This document shows, in pieces, positions 12,901-57,417 of a DNA stretch of 64,000 bases (its first letter is position 1; each line of letters opens with the position of its first letter). A program made the position numbers and the translations under genes. Under the pieces are notes generated by a model that worked only from the letters and a program-made list of their open reading frames with translations, was not told the DNA's origin and made no database searches. The stretch comes from Babylonia areolata (taxonomy: Eukaryota; Mollusca; Gastropoda; Neogastropoda; Buccinidae), in contig NC_134896.1 in assembly GCF_041734735.1 (NCBI RefSeq), positions 56,251,036-56,315,035 of the forward strand. The letters run 5' to 3'.

Positions 12901-15900
12901 TCGTGCGCACACGCATATAATGACTGAAAATGCAGGTCAGTTCTGATTTCCACAGATATAACCGAACGAGCACACAAAAACATATGGAACTCCACGAGAA
13001 TAAAAGGGTGTGAACAGATATTAATTATACCATGTTATGTATAATACATACATGTGTGTATATATATATAAACATGACTATACACGAAAACAAGGTACAA
13101 AAAGAAAAAAAATCAGGCTGAAAAGCACAAAACTGGAAAAAGCATGTAAAGAGAAGGTGAAAGGGTTGAAGAACTGAGACCATGCACAATTATGCATAAC
13201 AGCATAAAACTTGACGCACAAAGACGTGCCATGATCAGCCTACAGCATCAATCTTTTTCTCACTGCCTGCTCCAAGTTATGAATAACGATAAAGAGAGAA
13301 AACAAATCTGTCTCGGTTTATTTAATACAAGCAGCAAACATTTAATCGATGGGATTGATACTATGGCGAAAATTATTGAAAAAAAGCTCCACACAAAAAA
13401 TTTCATTCAGGCAAAAGCAAAAAATAAAACACAGTAGCAACAATAAATAGTAATAACCATATAATCATTATAATAATCATGGGAAAGATCACAACACAAA
13501 ATCCACATGCAGTAATAAAAAAAGATCCTGAAACTGTGGGAGAAAACTGAAAACCTTGTAATTCATTACAAATGCAGACAGTTGCATGACTGATATCTCC
13601 GAGCAAGGTTTGTTAAACGGGCACGGCAAATGACCAAAGAAACATTTTGTGGTTACACCTGTTCTGCCCTCCCAATTCTCAATACAAAAAAATATGAAAC
13701 TTTATCAAGTTGTTACACACAATCAGGGGAAGCCAACATCAAAGAATTCTGATAATTTTCAAACTGATTCCAAACTCGATTATTTTCCCATCCCTTTGAA
13801 AACGGATTATCATTTTTTTTTTTTAAACCTACTTACGCTGCGCAAAGCTTCTAACCAAATCCAGACTTCATATATTCCCTGTTCTGAAACAGAAAATTTA
13901 ATCTTTTAACTCATTTACACAATTCAACTAACGTAAAATGCAGTAAATATCCATATCATATTAATAATCACCAATTTTACATCTTTCTACAACACGTGAT
14001 ATCCTACCACAATGCATCTACATTTGAAACACACAAATTAACATTATGCATAATTTCACTCAGGTACCTTCCAATTTTTTTTTATTTTTTTTTAACTGGC
14101 CAATGCAAATGTGTGCAATAGGTTTATCTTTGCAGCAGAATGAACTTTCTAAAAATCGGCCACCTAAATTATGAACGCATATTACTGACTTAACTACATA
14201 CCCAGCCTGTGTAAAACCTTTTCTCGGCGAGAAAAACAACAGCATCTCAAGGGCTTCAACTCCTGCTAATGTTGGCTGTAATGATTCCTGGATGAGTAAT
14301 GTGGTTTACTTCTGTACAAAACTAAAAAGAGAAAAATCAACATATTGCAGTCTGTTGCCATTTACTACATCTTTTGCCCATGCACAGATACCAATGTCTG
14401 ATAGACAAGTAGTGCACCACAGACAGGTTCTGGTATGTCTGTCTTGTGCATGAACTGAAAAATAAAATAAAATAAAATAAAAATAACCACCACTGTCGCT
14501 CTCTTATCAACTTCAAAACAACGAGATTCCAACATCACTGTATTTTCAGTTTGAGTCTGCATCTCAGATGTGTTGTTTCCAAAAGTAAACAGTAGTGTTG
14601 TCTGTATGACGCCATGATCATCAAAGTGAATTAACAACTCAATAACAAATGCAGGCTTAATATGTAACAGTCTGCTAAATGAAGAACAAACAAACACTAA
14701 ACTGATGTTGTTCCTATTATATGTTATCAATCTTAATGACAAAGCTAAAAAGGTTGACAAACTTGACATGAAAAAAAAAAATCAAAAATATAAATGAACT
14801 GAAGATCAACTGTGGAATACAATCAAAAAGATATCTGAAAAATAAACATTTTCCCCACACTCTTTTCTGGCAATAAAAACAAACAAACAAAAAACACACA
14901 AAAAACCGAAAAATAAGATCTCTCTCCATACAATGAAAAAAAAAGAGAATAATTTTTTACATCACAGTCAATATCTGACACACAGGATAAAATAAAAAGG
15001 GAAAGAGGAGGGGAGGGGGAAGGCTGAGAAAAAGAAACAGGGGGACAGGTTTCAAAGTGGGGTTTTCTCACAAGGATGAAAAGAGAGAGAGAAAAATAAA
15101 CCAACCAGGCGTCCAGTGTCGTCTCCCTGACAAACAGCTATCACCCCACGAACACCACCCACCGTGCAGACCACTCTGACAACCCACCCTACCCCTCTTT
15201 CCACTCACACCATGCTCTCTCTCTCTCCACACACACACACAGACTCTGGTGCCCACTGAAAAATGACACACACAAACACACACACAGAGAAAAACACAAG
15301 TCAGGAGGGTGGAGAACGAAGGGGAGATGGGACTGAAATAGAAAACAGGTGGAGATAAATCCCGACAAACTGAAGAAAAAAAGAAAAGGAAAAAAAGTCA
15401 GAAACCAACATCAAAGCAAAGCAAAAGAACAAATCAGGAGAGGGGGGAGGGATGAATCTAACTCAACCATGAGGAGCTGATACCATCTCACACACACACA
15501 CACACAAACAAAAAACCAAAAAAAAACAACAAACAACCCAAGCTGATGACTGAACTATTGTGATAAACTTTTTACAAAGACATGAAACCCACAGGAAAGG
15601 AAGAAACAGAAAAACAAGTGTGGCTGATGGGAATGAGAGGAGGAGGAGGAGGAAGATGTAGGAAAGAAAGTGGGGCAAAGGGACAGGTAAGATAAAGATG
15701 ACACACTGTCCACCCCAGAAAGGGGCAGAACAGGGGTGGGGGGTGGGATGTTTTTAAGGGGGGTTGGTGGGGGAGGGGTGTGGGGGAGTCAGAGAGGAAA
15801 AAAGGGACACACAGTGTCATTTCTATGCAACACAAACAGCTGCAGGCTGGCACACTGGCAACGGCAACATTTGTCAGGGGAAGCAGGAAAGGGGGGAAGG

Positions 15901-16057
15901 CGAAGGAGGGAGAGATAGAGAGGAGGAACCCCCCTCCACCGCCCCAAGAGCCCTCCTCCCAACCCCTACCCGCACCCTTTCTAGTCGCTCGTCGCGCTGC
16001 TGTCGTGGTACATGGTGACGGTGACAGCGAGTGAGAGGAAGGAGGTGGGAGGCAGCG
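9936..16057 (-). other. Probable long 3' UTR of PPP2R5E
   Basis: No protein-coding signal and few interspersed repeats over 6 kb directly after the PPP2R5E stop. The minus strand is T/G rich like the gene's introns. Several short A or CA runs are present, with a purine-rich stretch at 15600-15930. Long 3' UTRs are usual for B56 genes in animals, so UTR is the likeliest reading. A separate non-coding transcript or intergenic DNA remains possible. Confidence 0.4.
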
Positions 16058-48923
<32,866 letters not shown>

Positions 48924-50099
48924 GATGGCATAAAATGAAAACTGCGGTATAACCGCTTAGTATCACAAGAATTCAATTCACATGTGCACGAACACGCCGA
49001 AATACGGCCTCTGCAGAACCTCCATTGACAAATCCGTGGATACACTTGACAGCAAACTTCGGTACCGGCACAGGCTGAATAGCCGGTCTTTCTACTCCAT
49101 CTAACCGGCGAAACGATTCTTCCTGTTTTGAGCATTCACTAAAACTGCAGATAAATCCCCGGGTACTGAAATAACCACCATTAAATTCCAAAAAACAAAT
49201 AATCGCAATGTGTTGCTATTCGTCTAATGGCTCCTCGATTCTCGTCTTTGCCAGGTGCTCTGAGATTTAACGAGAGTTCATGGAATGTTTAGCCTTGACC
49301 TTGGTGCGGTTCGCGTTTGTTTACAATGTACACACGTAGCAACTGTTCACGCTCATTGCGTCATTAGTTCCCAACTAAAAGACCTGTCGACTCTAAAATG
49401 TTTTGAACAGTACAAGTAAATTTCTTACCTCCCGTCTGTCATTCACCTCGTGCGTAGGATTTAGAACACTATTGAGTTATATTTGCCATTACACTTAGCT
49501 TTGAAACATGTACTTTCGTTTTCGACTTCGAGCCTATGTCAAAATGTTTTACTAGGTTGATAAGATTACATAGTTTGACCCGCTCAGGTATAATGAGATC
49601 ATACCAAAACCAAAGAAATCAAAAGTTGACACCTACCTGATCTTTAAAATCTTGTATCAGGACCATCCTAGATTGTACATCAAGAGTGCGTGTGTCAGGG
49701 GATGGGGGGTGGGGAACGGAACTGAATCGTGGAGGTATACGTTGGTCCTCTGAACGTTTGCGGTTATGATACGTAATGAACGTTACTTTTCTTTATTTCT
49801 CATTCTTGAAGTAACTATTCAATTTTTTCCCGTTTTCGTTGATAAAATCATCTTAGGTTTTCATTCTTGACAACCATGCAAGCTTCAACATTGAGCTAGG
49901 CCTACCTACGTCATATTCATGCACTCAGCAGCCTATTTGGCGTCATTTTCATGACGCAATTTTGCGCAAGTATCTTCCAAGTTGCCATAATCCTCGCGTC
50001 TATAATTATGCCGGCGATATTTCGCTGCCGGGAAGAACGATAAGAATAGATATTGCAATTTTCATGCTCAGGTGAAAGGAAAATCTGTTAAAACCCACC
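48924..50099. promoter_or_regulatory. Divergent promoter interval of PPP2R5E and the WBP1/VOPP1-like gene
   Basis: 1176 bp separate the two start codons, which point away from each other. CpG is more frequent here than in the introns. Visible sites include tacgtcat at 49907-49914, a perfect inverted repeat GCGTCAT-tttc-ATGACGC at 49940-49957, and gcgtcatt near 49358, all CRE/ATF half-site forms. I see no TATA box at a usual distance. Transcription starts cannot be placed without RNA evidence. Confidence 0.55.
49940..49957. promoter_or_regulatory. Palindromic CRE-half-site pair
   Basis: GCGTCAT and its exact reverse complement ATGACGC with a 4-base spacer, about 145 bp upstream of the WBP1/VOPP1-like start codon. 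It resembles paired CREB/ATF or bZIP half sites. Confidence 0.45.
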
Positions 50100-50177
50100 A
50101 TGATTTTGCCAAACCACGGTAAAGCGCCACTGACTCTTTCTATGATTGCAGTCTTCAGCCATCTGGCTTCTCTGACG
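50100..50177 (+). CDS. WBP1/VOPP1-like exon 1 (signal peptide)
   Basis: MILPNHGKAPLTLSMIAV then FSHLASLT, 26 codons ending at ACG|gtaatg. Context acccaccATGA is a good start. The hydrophobic run (residues 11-25) fits a secretory leader, and its isolation as a first exon fits this family. Confidence 0.65.
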
Positions 50178-53100
50178 GTAATGTTGCTTATTTTATTTAT
50201 TTCATTTTGTTATTATTACTATCATTTTTTATTTTAATTTAAAAAAAACTCATTCTTCAATTAATAATCAGCACTCTGGACTCGGAATCACCAGCCGAGG
50301 ATGAAGATCTGTCTTGCTCTCGAAGCCGAAGATTCTCGAGCGATCATCTTAGATCTGTCTGGAATTTTTTTCAGGGAATCAAACTCGGCGAATCAGGGCT
50401 GGACTGTGTCGAGTTGTTTTTTTGTATACAGGTGTACTGAAATGAAGGTCACTGTTACCATTGTAAGGCTGACTCATACGATCACTGATGCCTTGACTGA
50501 GATGTAACAGAGGCCACACACACAAACACACACGTGTGTGATTATCATAAAACAATGGACTATGGAGGAAAACAAGTGCAGGCAACAACTAAGTAACCCT
50601 TCTGTTAATTCGAAATAACTGTACAAAAACAACAGAAAGATGTAAACTGATGAAAATCCTTCACAGAGTGCAGTTGAATAGGGGTCATTTGAATTCCCTT
50701 TGACTGAGGGACTGATATATGACATCAGTTTCAATAGTCCCTTGCAGACTCCTCAAAAATTAATATCCTTGACAGTGAATACTGATATAACATACGTTCA
50801 GTTCATAAATCATCTGCCAGCCCTGAAATCATCCTGACAACAGATCTCAATCGGATGTGTGTAGCCAGAACAACGCCACTGCAGCGTCGCTATGCCACCG
50901 CCTGACATTATCCACAGCTCCAACCCACGAACGTATAAAATTTGTATATTCTATACGTCCCTGGCTCCAGCCGAACTTCGTTCTTGAAGTCAGTTCAAGA
51001 ACACGCACTGCAGTGGCAAACTGACCCACGATTATCGCCCCTCGTCAGAAAAAGAAAAAAGAAAAAAAAAAGGCTGGCATTCGTTGGGAAAACCAACAAA
51101 ACCAAACCTGATTTGCCGCCACTACAGCTGCTCCACCAGCAGATCTTTGCAACGATACCACTTAAAATGTAACAAGGGCGAGATGTTTATTTAACCAGCC
51201 TGCCAACCCTGAAACCATCGTGACAACTGGTATTGAAACAGGCTGTATTGTGAAAACACTGCAGTCGACACAGAGTCGAAGGCGAGTATCTGTATGCGGG
51301 CGAGAACACTGACTTGACACAAGCAAGACGCACTCGCCAATATCCACATTCAACCCGTTGGAAAAAAAACCCAAACCAAAACAAACAAACAAAAAAAATC
51401 ATCGTGCGTCTCAGTCCGGCAATGGCGGCCGGGTGTCGCCGGTGTGTCCGCCGAATCCCCCCCCCCCCCCCCTCCCCCACCCGATTATATGTTGTGGTGC
51501 CATTTATTTTACATCTAAGGCTCCAGTACCGAGCATCTTGACCTTAAGAGTGAACACCAGAAAGCCGTTAAACTCCGGCAGATCTTAATTCTAATTAACA
51601 TCCACTGACTCAGAGCTGCAGTTCGTGGTCTCAAGTTCTGCCACTCGCCGTCTTAACGAGACATAACTCGAAATCTGACGTGGATACAGATGTCTTTTAG
51701 CCAGCAAAATAAAATCGTTGATGCATGGCCGGTGTTCGTGTCCGAGTCCACCCGTGTATTATTTAACAAGAGTGTCCCATATTTCAGCCATTTCCTACTC
51801 ACAACCCCCTGCCCACCGCCCCACCCGCTCCCCCCCACCCCCGCCCAACACATTCCCTGGGAAAGCCATCTTTCCTTGTGCATAGGGAAAGGAGTTGGCG
51901 GCAGAATGGTTAAGAAGCTCATCTCAGTTTCAACACAGTGTCAGAGCCTCAGCATCCGACCGGGTGTCCCCTTTTCATCCAAGTTTGACTGGACTCTGAC
52001 AATCCAGCTGAGTCATTTTGATGAGACCGCGACAAACCGAGGTTCCGTGTGTAGCACACACTGACCAAAAACAACAACAAAGACAAAACAAAACAAAAAA
52101 GCACACAAAAGCAACACACACAAAAACACGGCAACAAATGGGTTGTCTTCTGACAAAAACCTGTACGAAAGAAATCCACAGTACACAAATATATTATGCA
52201 TGCGCTCAAAGGTCTGACCGTACATCGGGTTAAGCCGTGCTGGTCACTGGTCAGGCATCTGTCTAGCAGCAGATGTGATGTCGCGTATATGGATTAGTCC
52301 GAACGCAGTGACTGACGTCTCCTGAAGCTGAGAAACTGAACCTGAAACTCCGTGTGCTGCATGTTTCTCAGTGGCAGGTGGAGGCCAAAATCTGCATGAT
52401 CCACCAGAGGATGATCCAGCACAGGAGGAGCACGAAGGGCATTCTGCACAAAGCCAACGTCACCATCGTCAAGGTGTGCCTGCTCGTTGTCTGTATGTAT
52501 GTCCAGGAGGAAGGTGGCAGAATGGTAAAGACGCTTAGCTGCCAATACAGAGAGCCCGTGAGGGTGTGGGTTCGAATCCCACTGGCCTGACAAGCGTGTT
52601 GGGTTATGCTGTTAATCTGTGAAATAACAAAACAAAAAACAACAACACAACCAGGCAGATGTTGTGATTCCGCATACCTAAAAAACAAAAACAAAACAAC
52701 AACAACAACAAAACCACAATGGACCTCGGTATCTTTTAATTAATTCGGATATAATCAGTGGTTTGGCTTTGAGGTCTTCACACTGGGAACTAAAAACGTG
52801 TCATTTGCATTCGGAAAAAAAGAAGAAAAAAAGAATAATATATTTTCATACATAAGTGGCTGAATTGGCGGCGAGCATAAATGTGTGTGTGTGTGTGTGT
52901 GAGTACGCGCCGCGTGATGAGAGTGCCGAGTAAATGTGTGTGCTTGAATGTAGCATGCTTTACACCACGTTTTTTTCCCCCCTTCTTTTTGAATGTTTTA
53001 TCGTGGTTACCCGGGCGGGTACTATGAAGGTGCACAACTGCCCTGTCTACACACACTGCTGTGACGGGAAGGCCTGCTGCTTCGACTACTTCTGGTTCTG

Positions 53101-54049
53101 GAGCACCCTGGGTGTCATCCTGTCCGTGCTGTTCCTGGGCGCGGCCATTTCTGCCTGCCAGTGGTTCAAGAAGAGGCAGCAGAGGGCGGAAGTCGCCAGT
53201 GATGACGTCCCTGCAGCCACCGTGACCACTGATGTGCCTCCAGGTATGAGTGTGTGTGTAACTATCCGAAAATAGAGTATGGCTGCAGTGCCCAGCACAG
53301 TATGTCATGGCAGGGTACTAAAATAAGCAAAACCGTCATGCACGTAAAATGTTACATGCCTGTCTGAGTGTATGTGTTCGTGCCTGGAATCTATTTCTGT
53401 GAATGACTCGGGGGAAACGAATTGTGTGTGCGCCCACGGAATGGCGCTGGCAACCATCAGTAGGCTCTATTCAGGTAGACAGCCTGTTGTGCAAATGACC
53501 ACGTGTTTGTAAAGTGCTCAGAGCTTGGAATCTGATAGAGGATAGGCACTGTGTAGGTATCGCATATCCGGTCATCATAATCCTACATTGTCACCATCTT
53601 TCAAAGTACACGTGACACTGACCTGATTCGACAGTTTGTGAAGGTTTATTATCAGTGTCATTAAAAATGTGCCCGTGTGATATCCACTTTCACCTTTGGA
53701 AATGGACGTGACACCCGACAAATTTTGGATGCTCATTATTCACAACTGAACGACCGGCGGGTTAGAGTCATCAGTGCAGAATACTAGAAATTTGAGTGTC
53801 AAAAGAGTGTTTCTCGTATCAGTTTCGCAACAAGGATTGGTATGACAGCTTTAGAATCAAGTCTGTTGAGAGCAGACTTGCTAAAAGTAGTGCAGCTGTG
53901 CTGGGAAAGTCTTAGATCACTAATCCCCACTTTCCACAAATAAAGACGGCGGCCTCACAATCTAAGGGGAATAACTCTGTTATTGCGCTTCGCTTGAGAA
54001 GAAATTGTATTTACTTCCCTTCCGCGCATCTGATAAGAAAATGATCTCA

Positions 54050-54089
<40 letters not shown>

Positions 54090-56538
54090 TATTGCTCTCA
54101 TTCTTTCAACCTTTTTTCTCTCCGTTTTTCTATATTGTCTGCCATCTCAGTCCATTTCCCAGCAGGTCTTGACAGATTTTTTTCTCTCTTTTCTGCCGTC
54201 AATGGTGTACTGTTGTACGTGCTGTTTTGCTCTCGTGATCAGTTAGCGATATCTTGAACACTGGTATGGGCACTGTTGTAAGCTCTGTGATTAGCACTGT
54301 TTATCCATTGCGTCATTTACCTATATGGTGTTTTATGTATTTCTGTGTGGCTATCAAGTACTTTTTATCCTTTAAAAAAAAAATGATTTAGAGTGAACTG
54401 GCGATTATAAGCCATGGCAGAGGGCTGATGTCCTCAGCACAGCCTTGTCTTTTTGCCTAAAGGAGTTTTACGGTCTGTCATGATCATGTTGATTTTCAGT
54501 TTTTACAATTTATATGTGTCCAGTGCTCAGCTCACATCACAGACTGACATCAGCTTACAGCAAAGTGAGAGCTGTATGATCAATGGTTTCTCCATTGCAC
54601 TGGGAAATCATTTACAACTTGGTCTTTTGTGAAGGACTATGACTCACAAACTAGGAGGCAAGATTGCACTGGCTCTTAGTGCTGCAGCTTTGGGGGCGAA
54701 TTGGCCTTTGGGAACCATCCCAATGCTGACTGTCCTAAAACTCTCTTGGCCGAGAGAGTGGGGATGTAACTTGGATAAGACACTTTCCACAAAAATCAAA
54801 TTGTTGCCCAGATAGTTGGGACAGCAGATGCCTCCTCTCCTTGCTGTTCTGATGGTCATGAGGTTTGTGTTTAACGTGGTCGATAGTTGGGACAGCAGAT
54901 GCCTCCTCTCCTTGCTGTTCTGATGGTCATGAGGTTCGTGTTTAACGTGGTCGATAGTTGGGACAGCAGATGCCTCCTCTCCTTGCTGTTCTGATGGTCA
55001 TGAGGTTTGTGTTTAACGTGGTCGATAGTTGGGACAGCAGATGCCTCCTCTCCTTGCTGTTCTGATGGTCATGAGGTTCGTGTTTAACGTGGTCGATAGT
55101 TGGGACAGCAGATGCCTCCTCTCCTTGCTGTTCTGATGGTCATGAGGTTCGTGTTTAACGTGGTCGATAGTTGGGACAGCAGATGCCTCCTCTCTTTGCT
55201 GTTCTGATGGTCATGAGGTTTGTGTTTAACGTGGTCGATAGTTGGGACAGCAGATGCCTCCTCTCCTTGCTGTTCTGATGGTCATGAGGTTCGTGTTTAA
55301 CGTGGTCGATAGTTGGGACAGCAGATGCCTCCTCTCCTTGCTGTTCTGATGGTCATGAGGTTTGTGTTTAACGTGGTCGATAGTTGGGACAGCAGATGCC
55401 TCCTCTCCTTGCTGTTCTGATGGTCATGAGGTTTGTGTTTAACGTGGTTGATAGTTGGGACAGCAGATCCCTCCTCTCCTTGCTGTTCTGATGGTCATGA
55501 GGTTCGTGTTTAACGTGGTCGATAGTTGGGACAGCAGATGCCTCCTCTCCTTGCTGTTCTGATGGTCATGAGGTTTGTGTTTAACGTGGTCGATAGTTGG
55601 GACAGCAGATGCCTCCTCTCCTTGCTGCTGTGATGGTCATGAGGTTTGTGTTTAACGTGGTTGATAGTTGGGACAGCAGATCCCTCCTCTCCTTGCTGTT
55701 CTGATGGTCATGAGGTTTGTGTTTAACGTGGTCGATAGTTGGGACAGCAGATGCCTCCTCTCCTTGCTGTTCTGATGGTCATGAGGTTCGTGTTTAACGT
55801 GGTCGATAGTTGGGACAGCAGATGCCTCCTCTCCTTGCTGCTGTGATGGTCATGAGGTTTGTGTTTAACGTGGTTGATAGTTGGGACAGCAGATCCCTCC
55901 TCTCCTTGCTGTTCTGATGGTCATGAGGTTTGTGTTTAACGTGGTCGATAGTTGGGACAGCAGATGCCTCCTCTCCTTGCTGTTCTGATGGTCATGAGGT
56001 TCGTGTTTAACGTGGTCGATAGTTGGGACAGCAGATGCCTCCTCTCCTTGCTGCTGTGATGGTCATGAGGTTTGTGTTTAACGTGGTTGATAGTTGGGCA
56101 GTTCTGACCATGGTATCTGTGAAGCTGGCTGAAATATGAGCAACAATGTCAGAGAAGTCATAATGATACTTCTTCTTTTTCTTTGTTGGTTGGCTGGTAT
56201 GTACATGAGCGGGCTTTTATGTGTATGACTATTTTTACCCCTCTGTGTAGGCAGCCATACTCGTTACTGCCGTCATAATGATACAATTCAATTTGATTTT
56301 GTATTTTACAGAATCAGCTAGACTGACCCCTGAGGATCCAGAATCAGCAGGACTGATACGAAGTCCACCACTTGTGTATCCCAAACCCCCTGCCTACACC
56401 AGCGTGTCTCCTGTGCCCATTCCCCAGCCTGGTGCTGTGTGCCCGGTGGTGGTCTATAGCGAGGCACCCCCGACGTACTCTGCTGTGTCCGGCACTGAAC
56501 ACTGTCGGTCAATTTGCACTCAAACAGCTCCTGTGTGA
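50100..56538 (+). CDS. WBP1/VOPP1-family membrane adaptor, four coding exons
   Basis: Exons 50100-50177, 52372-52473, 53030-53243 and 56312-56538 join in phase to give 206 residues. Residues 1-26 form a signal-peptide-like leader. A short extracytoplasmic part ends in C64...CC(70-71)DGKACC(76-77), the C-x5-CC-x4-CC pattern of the WBP1/VOPP1 family. It is followed by FDYFWFW and one membrane helix (about 82-104), then basic KKR. The cytosolic tail has PPAY (157-160) and PPTY (184-187), ligands for WW domains of NEDD4-type ubiquitin ligases or WWOX. Family members sit in endosomal or lysosomal membranes and recruit such partners. VOPP1 versus WBP1 cannot be settled. Exons 3 and 4 are secure; exon 1 is likely; exon 2 is the least certain, resting on phase and a family-like cysteine. 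Confidence 0.8.
51885..52360 (+). repeat. Near-full-length SINE (family B)
   Basis: The head ggcggcagaatggttaag is A-box-like. It is followed by catccaagtttgactgg, gatgagaccgcgacaaaccg, an A/C-rich run, ggcaacaaatgggttgtc, and an end block ggtcaggcatctgtctagc with atggattagtccgaacgca and gtgactga. I recall this order from an abundant gastropod SINE. Its last bases lie only about 10-30 bp before the exon 2 acceptor at 52371. Confidence 0.65.
52372..52473 (+). CDS. WBP1/VOPP1-like exon 2 (probable)
   Basis: The acceptor atgtttctcag and donor AAG|gtgtgc frame 34 stop-free codons: WQVEAKICMIHQRMIQ then HRRSTKGILHKANVTIVK. Phase 0 on both sides fits exons 1 and 3. VEAKIC resembles the TEAKKHC that follows the VOPP1 signal peptide; the rest is not conserved. 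It is squeezed between two SINE copies. Skipping it would keep the frame. Confidence 0.55.
52500..52665 (+). repeat. Truncated SINE (family B), tRNA-like head
   Basis: Has ggtggcagaatggtaaagac (A box), ctgccaatacagagagccc and ggttcgaatcccact (B box), then jumps to aagcgtgttgggttatgct and a CAAAA-type tail. It is the same family as 51885-52360 with an internal deletion. It starts about 30 bp past the exon 2 donor. Confidence 0.7.
53030..53243 (+). CDS. WBP1/VOPP1-like exon 3 (cysteine motif and membrane helix)
   Basis: Encodes VHNCPVYTHCCDGKACC then FDYFWFWSTLGVILSVLF and QWFKKRQQRAEV. The paired-cysteine plus FWFW block is the family signature. The acceptor is actatgaag (weak pyrimidine tract apart from a T/C run 40 bp upstream) and the donor is CAG|gtatga, leaving phase 1. 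Confidence 0.85.
53262..53600 (+). repeat. SINE 3' body (family A)
   Basis: Contains agagtatggctgcagtgccc, ccgtcatgcacgtaaaatg and the end block gtttgtaaagtgctcagagc, then ggataggcactgtgtaggta. I recall the gcgctatataagtat-type end from a widespread gastropod SINE. It begins about 20 bp after the exon 3 donor. Confidence 0.6.
54053..54086. repeat. (GT)n microsatellite
   Basis: A GT run of about 34 bp in the last intron of the WBP1/VOPP1-like gene. Confidence 0.9.
54530..54860 (+). repeat. SINE-like interspersed repeat, copy 2
   Basis: Homologous to 225-600 over most of its length (cagcaaagtgagagctgtat, tttgtgaaggactatgactc, aaattgcactggctctta-like, and ctgttctgatggtcat). Its last ~50 bp are the founding sequence of the 71-bp satellite that follows directly. 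Confidence 0.75.
54811..56098. repeat. 71-bp satellite, about 18 copies
   Basis: The unit is gatagttgggacagcagatg, cctcctctccttgctgttct, gatggtcatgaggttcgtgt and ttaacgtggtc. The first two thirds equal the 3' end of the adjacent SINE-like repeat; the aggttcgtgtttaacgtgg part is extra. In the right half, variants (gctgctgtgatgg, ggttgatag, agatccctcc) recur every 213 bp, i.e. a three-unit higher-order repeat. It lies in the last intron of the WBP1/VOPP1-like gene. Confidence 0.97.
56312..56538 (+). CDS. WBP1/VOPP1-like exon 4 (PPxY tail and stop)
   Basis: Starts by completing E132, then SARLTPEDPESAGLIRSP, and contains PKPPAYTSV and EAPPTYSAV before TGA at 56536-56538. The acceptor is tattttacag. 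The two PPxY motifs lie 27 residues apart, as in related adaptors with paired WW-binding sites. Confidence 0.88.
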
Positions 56539-56990
56539 ACTCCAGTCCACTTACATTTCGGGATGCTGTTTGAGATTGTGTTTTGCAACATTTTTTTTGT
56601 TGGTAATTGCCCTGACCATAACTATAAATTACAAATGCTGTATCAAACTTCCACCGTTTCGTTTCGAGGTGTGTATAGTGTTTGCAGCATTTGGTAATTA
56701 CTTGGACCATAACTACAGATTACAAAAGCCATACCAAACTCCCCCCTCGTTTTGTTTCCAGTTATGTGGATATCATGATGTGAACAGATGCCCAGAAATA
56801 TTTGCAACCTAAGATATATTATTGAGAGTAAATTGCAAATAAATATCAATAAACCAGAATGTTTTGTTTCCTATGAGGTGAATGTCATACAATATATCTG
56901 AACAGATTCTGAAACATTACAGTATACATGTGTGTTGTTAAACTTTTAACCTGTGTAAGCACACAGTTAAATAAACCCGTAACAAACAAC
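56539..56990 (+). other. 3' UTR of the WBP1/VOPP1-like gene with poly(A) signals
   Basis: AATAAA occurs at 56838-56843, 56848-56853 and 56970-56975. Within it, 56595-56690 and 56692-56765 are diverged copies of one ~90-bp segment (ggtaatt..accataacta..aattaca..accaaact), i.e. an old tandem duplication inside the UTR. Confidence 0.6.
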
Positions 56991-57103
56991 AAAACGTGGA
57001 TCAGTGAAACAAAAGTACATAATCTAAAGGCTCCACTGAAATCACACCAAAGATACTTGTAAAAAGATCAGAGGTGCTTGTGTGTGTACGTATGTGTCCT
57101 GTG

Positions 57104-57417
57104 TGTGTGTGTGTGTGTGTCCAGTTTGTGAATGCGTTCATGAGAAGGGTGTACTTTGTGCTTTTTTGTTTTTGTTTTTTTGTTTGGAATTGTTCAAATC
57201 GGTTATTTGTAGTACTGTCTTTGGTGTATATAAAAATATATATGCTTTTTCTTCTTGTCTTCATGTGCTGTTTGTGAGCCATTGTGCTTTATTGTTTTTG
57301 TATTGCTTTAAGTGAGGCACTTAGAGCCCATTATATGGCCCTTCATCAAGTTTATGGGGCGTTTGTGACATGCAAAACTTGTGCTATATATTGTTATTAC
57401 CATTAGTGCTGCACAGA

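Larger units (their letters stand above)
53244..56311 (+). other. WBP1/VOPP1-like intron 3
   Basis: 3.07 kb, more than half of it repeats (SINE A, GT tract, SINE-like repeat, 71-bp satellite). 53600-54050 is unique sequence without visible features. Confidence 0.8.
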
